From: JAXMHB01 sp046346965
GTDB lineage: Bacteria; Pseudomonadota; Gammaproteobacteria; Xanthomonadales; SZUA-5
Length of the DNA: 64,000 bases
NCBI GenBank assembly: GCA_046346965.1
Contig: JAXMHB010000003.1
Coordinates: forward strand, 345,421-409,420
Reading direction: 5' to 3'
Below, in pieces: positions 60,567 through 64,000 of the stretch; positions within the stretch are counted from its first letter, which is position 1, and each line of letters starts with the position of its first letter. The notes under the pieces are model-generated. The model saw nothing but the letters and a program-made list of their open reading frames with translations, was not told the DNA's origin and searched no databases. A program made the position numbers and the translations under genes.

Positions 60567-62477
60567 TCAGGCCGGCAGCGGCACGGTCAGCGTGACGGCC
60601 GTGCGGCCGGGACGCGAGTCGATGCGCAACTCGCCGCCAACCGCGCGGGCGCGCTGCTGCATGTGCGCCTGGCCTTTGCCACGCATGGCGTCGGCCGCGA
60701 TGCCGCGGCCATCGTCGATCACCGCCAGCCGCAACTGGCCCGGCGCCGGTTCCCAGTGGCACTCCAGGCGCAGGCTGCTCGCCTGGGCGTGCCGCAGCAC
60801 ATTGGTCACCGCCTCCTGCAGGGTACGCAGCACGTTCAGCGTGGCGCGCGCGCCGAGCCGATCCGGCGCGCCGCGCATCTGCTGATCGGACTCAAAGCGC
60901 AGGCCGGCGGCCTGTACCTGGCTGCGGATGCGGCGCTCGAAGGCGATCAGCGCCATGCCCAGCCCGTCCTCCGCGGTGTCGAGCGAGTCCACGATCAGGC
61001 GCAGGTCGTGAATGCTGTCGTCCAGCGCCGATTCCAACGCCGCCGCGTCCAGCTGGCGCGCGTGCACCTGCATCTTCAGGCCGACCAGCTGTCCGCCGAT
61101 GCCGTCGTGCATGTCGCGGACGATGCGCTGGCGCTCGTCCTGGATGGCGGCGACGCGCAGCATCTCGTTGCGCTCGGCATAACTCTGTTCCAGCTGCGCC
61201 TCGCGCACCTTCAGCTCGGCCGCCAGCAGATCGTTGGCGCGCAACACCGTGCGCCGTGCCTGCGCCGCCTCGCGCGCCAGCGCGAACACCATCGACAGGC
61301 CCAGCAAAGTGCCGACGATCGGCGACCACGGCAGCGTCAGCGGCAGCGCGGCATCGAAGGGCGAATGCAGGTCGTACAAGCTGCCGACGCGATCGAGCAC
61401 GAAGGCCGACCAGCACAGCGCCAGCACCGAGCGCTCGATGAAGCGTCGGCCGCGTTCGCGCACCAGCGCAAGCGCCAGCATCGCCACCGCCGCGGCGCCC
61501 ACCAGCAGCGCCAACCAGTAGGCCGCGTGCATCACCTCGGTCAACAGCGCATCGGCGCGCTCGGGCTGCCAGCGCGCGCCGAGGTAGGTCGCCACCAGCA
61601 GCAGCGCGGCCAGCGGCCAGGTCCAATGCACGCGCCGCGCGATGGCGGGCGATACGCCCACGTCCAGCAGCGCGTACTGCGCGATCGCCACCGCCATCGC
61701 CACGTTGATGCCGATCCAGACGCAGACGAACAGCGGCAGCGACATCGGAAACGGCGGACTGAAGCTCAGGAAGTAGGTGCCGAGCGCCTGGCTGGCCAGC
61801 AGCAGGATCAGCGCACGGATGCGCGGACGGTCCTCGCTGGGCCAGTTCACCGCCAGGCACAGCGCGATGGTGAACAGCAGGACGCCGACGCCGATCAGCG
61901 CCAAATCGGTCAACAGCAGCGTGCGCCAGCGATAGCTCTGCGCCAGCGTGTCGGCGCCATCGATGGCGTACTCGGACAGGGCCATGTCGTAGCCGGAGAC
62001 CTCCTTCTCGATCTCCAGCAGATTGCCGCCCTGACGCACGCTGGCCGCGGGCAGCGCGTAGTAGCTCGGCTCCGAGGTCAGCAAGCCTTCCAGCCGGGCC
62101 AGCGGCACACTGGCCTGCAGCAGCGTACCGTTCAGGCGGATCTCGCGGACCTGCTCGCGGATCGCCAGATACAGCGCCAGCGGGCGCGCCGGATCGTCCA
62201 CCGCAAACGGCACCCGGAACACCAGCAAAGCCGCCTGCGCCGGCGCTTCCAGCACATAGCCGTCGAGTCCGCTGCGCTGGGCGCTCAGCGTGGCGATCAG
62301 CTGGCGACCGGCGTCCAGCGCCTGCACCTCGACCTGGGCGGCGTTGGCCATCGCGGCGGGGCGGGCGGCGCGTTCGGCCCAGTGCACCAGTGGCCAGAAC
62401 AGCAGCTGCCACAGCAACAAAACGCCGGCGTACAGCGGCAGGCGGCGGGCAGCGTGCGAGCGTGAGGCGGAGGGCAT
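60567..62477 (-). CDS. 7TM-type sensor histidine kinase (HisKA_3)
   Basis: Kinase of 636 residues. The N-terminal periplasmic domain (about 40-190) with VSGYDMALSEYAIDGADTLA is followed by about seven membrane helices (190-400), the layout of 7TMR-DISM sensors. A coiled coil precedes the HisKA_3 phospho-acceptor in ERQRIVRDMHDGIGGQLVGL. ATP-binding motifs are LQEAVTNVLRHAQAS and VIDDGRGIAADA. Such kinases pair with NarL/LuxR-type regulators, none of which is adjacent. It ends one base from the exbD-like stop and is convergent with it. Confidence 0.88.
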   Translation of the reverse strand: MPSASRSHAARRLPLYAGVLLLWQLLFWPLVHWAERAARPAAMANAAQVEVQALDAGRQLIATLSAQRSGLDGYVLEAPAQAALLVFRVPFAVDDPARPLALYLAIREQVREIRLNGTLLQASVPLARLEGLLTSEPSYYALPAASVRQGGNLLEIEKEVSGYDMALSEYAIDGADTLAQSYRWRTLLLTDLALIGVGVLLFTIALCLAVNWPSEDRPRIRALILLLASQALGTYFLSFSPPFPMSLPLFVCVWIGINVAMAVAIAQYALLDVGVSPAIARRVHWTWPLAALLLVATYLGARWQPERADALLTEVMHAAYWLALLVGAAAVAMLALALVRERGRRFIERSVLALCWSAFVLDRVGSLYDLHSPFDAALPLTLPWSPIVGTLLGLSMVFALAREAAQARRTVLRANDLLAAELKVREAQLEQSYAERNEMLRVAAIQDERQRIVRDMHDGIGGQLVGLKMQVHARQLDAAALESALDDSIHDLRLIVDSLDTAEDGLGMALIAFERRIRSQVQAAGLRFESDQQMRGAPDRLGARATLNVLRTLQEAVTNVLRHAQASSLRLECHWEPAPGQLRLAVIDDGRGIAADAMRGKGQAHMQQRARAVGGELRIDSRPGRTAVTLTVPLPA

Positions 62478-62555
62478 GCGCGTCGCTTGTCCTGCGTCCG
62501 GAGTTCCGCCAGACGCTACACGCGTCCGCGTGTAGACCGCCGCAGCACGCGCGGC

Positions 62556-62882
62556 TCAGTCGTCGGCACGCACCATCTCGACCAGCGGCGCCAGCACGCG
62601 GCGCTGGATGCTGAACTGGCCGGCGAAGTGTTCGTGCGCCTTGGCCCGCATCCTCGGCGCGAACTCGCGCAGGTAGCGCGCCAGCGCGTGATGACTCTCC
62701 AGGCGATAGGCCACCACCAGTTCCTGGTGCTCGGGTGTCGGCGTTTCCGGCTCCAGCACCATCACTTCGGCGCTGACAAAGCCCGGCAGCGTCAGCAACT
62801 CGCGCACGTGATCGCCCAGCCAGGCGCGGTATTCGTCCGCGACGGCTTCGCGAACCTGGATGCTGACTTCATACACGATCAT
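62556..62882 (-). CDS. DUF4286 family protein
   Basis: Small cytoplasmic protein of 108 residues: MIVYEVSIQVREAVADEYRA, WLGDHVRELLTLPGFVSAEV, then VVAYRLESHHALARYLREFA and RMRAKAHEHFAGQFSIQRRV. This ferredoxin-like-fold pattern is DUF4286. Function unknown. It starts 11 bases after the stop of the DUF3667 gene and is probably co-transcribed. Frame upstream of 62882 is shadow of that gene. Confidence 0.8.
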   Translation of the reverse strand: MIVYEVSIQVREAVADEYRAWLGDHVRELLTLPGFVSAEVMVLEPETPTPEHQELVVAYRLESHHALARYLREFAPRMRAKAHEHFAGQFSIQRRVLAPLVEMVRADD

Positions 62883-62893
62883 CAGGAACTGCC

Positions 62894-64000
62894 TCAGAGA
62901 TTGACCAGACTCATCACCAGCGCGCCGAGCGCGGTGAAGCTGAACAGCATGATGTAGAGGGTGCCGATGATGCCGTAGCTGATCATCGCGCCGAACCAAC
63001 CCTGCCGGTACACACGTTTTTGCGTCAGATACAGGTTCAGCGGGATCCATGCAATCGCCAATCCCATCAGCGTCCACCAGGGATTGGTCCAGCCGGCCGG
63101 CCAGCGCTCGGCGATTTCGCTCAACACGATCGCCAGCACCACGCCCATGTAGAGAAAGGTGTGGCTGTGCACTGCCACCATCAGGTGTTCCATGTACAGC
63201 CGGCGCTTGAACACCAGCACCAGTTTCAGCAGCAGCGCAAAGATCGGCAGCAAAACGAACAGACTTTGCGGCAACACTCGCAGGAAGGAATGTCCAAGGC
63301 GCTTGGGATCTTCCTTGGCCAGCTTCAAATTGGCCTTGGCCAGCGCGATGTAGTCATTGACGCGCTCATTGGCGAAGTCCGGCAAACCGGGAACCACCAG
63401 CGGATTCTCGGTGCGATGCCAGGGTTGGTTGCCAAAGAGGGTCAGATCGATGTCGTCCTCGTCGTCCGCATCGGCTGACTGGGCCGAATCGGGTGCCGGC
63501 GCCTCGGCCTCTACCGCGGGCGCAGGCTTGGCCGCATCGGGCGCAGGCTTGGCCGCCTCGGGCGCAGCCTGGCCGGGAGCGGGCGCCGCTGGCGCGGCAG
63601 GCGGCGGCGCTGGCGTGGCGTCGGCAGGCGCCGTGGCCGGATCGGCGGGCGTATCGCCTGCGGGCGGCTCCACCACGTTGATTTGCACCTCGCCGGTCTG
63701 GTCGACGTTGACGTCCATCTCGGTCACCGAGCCGACCACCACGAACAGCAGCGCGCTCATCGCCAGATAGATGCGCATCGGCCGGACGAAGCTCATGCGC
63801 TTGCCCTGCAGATAGGCCTGGGTCAGGCGCCCCGGGCGCAGAAACAGATCGCGCAAGGTCTTGTACAGGCGCGAATCGACGTCGAACAGGTAGTCGAAGG
63901 CGTCGGTCGACAGCGCCACGATGTCGCGCACCGGGGTCTTTTCCGGCTGCCCGCACTGATGACAGAAGGGCCCTTGCAGCAGCGCCTCGCAGTTCTCGCA
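62894..64000 (-). CDS. DUF3667 membrane protein (start beyond right edge)
   Basis: At least 369 residues; the 5' end is outside. The visible N-terminal part is a zinc ribbon (CENCEALLQGPFCHQCGQPE), followed by RDIVALSTDAFDYLFDVDSR and LRDLFLRPGRLTQAYLQGKR, the DUF3667 signature. The first membrane helix is MRIYLAMSALLFVVVGSV; a long Pro/Ala-rich linker then precedes four or five further helices. Function unknown. The gene is followed by DUF4286, 11 bases away. A GTG at 63931 could open a shorter frame but would omit the zinc ribbon. Confidence 0.85.
   Translation of the reverse strand, partial: CENCEALLQGPFCHQCGQPEKTPVRDIVALSTDAFDYLFDVDSRLYKTLRDLFLRPGRLTQAYLQGKRMSFVRPMRIYLAMSALLFVVVGSVTEMDVNVDQTGEVQINVVEPPAGDTPADPATAPADATPAPPPAAPAAPAPGQAAPEAAKPAPDAAKPAPAVEAEAPAPDSAQSADADDEDDIDLTLFGNQPWHRTENPLVVPGLPDFANERVNDYIALAKANLKLAKEDPKRLGHSFLRVLPQSLFVLLPIFALLLKLVLVFKRRLYMEHLMVAVHSHTFLYMGVVLAIVLSEIAERWPAGWTNPWWTLMGLAIAWIPLNLYLTQKRVYRQGWFGAMISYGIIGTLYIMLFSFTALGALVMSLVNL

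Noticed and set aside
60663..62465. 600-codon plus-strand open frame
   Set aside because: Antisense to the 7TM kinase with His/Gln/Arg-rich translation.

Overview
The window is GC-rich chromosomal DNA of a free-living Gram-negative bacterium, most likely a gammaproteobacterium of the Xanthomonadales (Lysobacterales) group. The case rests on gene order (engB, cytochrome c4, dsbA and an endonuclease/exonuclease/phosphatase-family gene side by side), an N-acetylglucosamine-free set of housekeeping genes with TonB-dependent uptake, many two-component and ECF sigma systems, DUF3379/DUF2884/DUF3667/DUF4286 proteins, secreted proteins carrying G-x-W/Y-Y-D modules, and one secreted protease ending in a short Asn-Gly-Phe-Glu tail. 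This is inferred from gene content only. There is no phage, plasmid, CRISPR array, rRNA or tRNA gene that I can see.

Layout. 0-5.6 kb: an orphan ABC-type permease, a PAS/GGDEF diguanylate cyclase, and an ECF sigma factor with its DUF3379 partner. 5.6-11.4 kb: RidA, DUF1287, TatD, EEP-family protein, DsbA, cytochrome c4, EngB and UppP. 11.3-17.2 kb: a second ECF sigma unit with a secretin-N-like protein, a UMF1-family transporter, an NtrY-like kinase, and a two-gene envelope unit. 17.8-27.4 kb: cystathionine gamma-synthase-type enzyme, secreted M14 carboxypeptidase, a GC-poor methyltransferase, a second orphan permease, SoxR with a divergent SoxR-box-controlled MFS transporter, and a SOUL protein. 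27.4-35.9 kb: a two-component system, an NTF2-like secreted protein, DUF2884, an S51 cyanophycinase-like peptidase and a large TonB-dependent receptor. 36.4-40.4 kb: a tightly coupled four-gene unit resembling part of arginine succinyltransferase metabolism. 40.6-46.2 kb: acetolactate synthase (ilvN, ilvB), siroheme synthase and a glutathione S-transferase. 47-56 kb: secreted cyclophilin, a GC-poor secreted protein of unknown function, pteridine reductase, secreted carboxylesterase, an RsbW-like ATPase, a dihaem peroxidase and a secreted double NTF2-VOC protein. 56-64 kb: a radical-SAM/glycosyltransferase pair, NnrS with a tiny Cys-rich partner below an FNR/DNR-like site, an orphan ExbD, a 7TM-type sensor kinase, DUF4286 and a DUF3667 gene that runs off the right edge.

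The most unusual feature is what lies between genes. Nearly every gap above 300 bases is filled with repeats: a family of roughly 112-132-base units found as arrays or inverted pairs at four loci (17.4, 43.4, 46.6 and 52.3 kb), a second MITE-like family with long terminal inverted repeats at two loci (36.0 and 45.4 kb), and seven-base microsatellites at 17.36, 40.46 and 41.25 kb. Several good regulatory signals can also be read directly: a SoxR box in a 19-base spacer, an FNR/DNR-type palindrome above the nnrS unit, and strong hairpin-plus-U-tract terminators, one of which lies inside a coding region and one of which has no gene to terminate.
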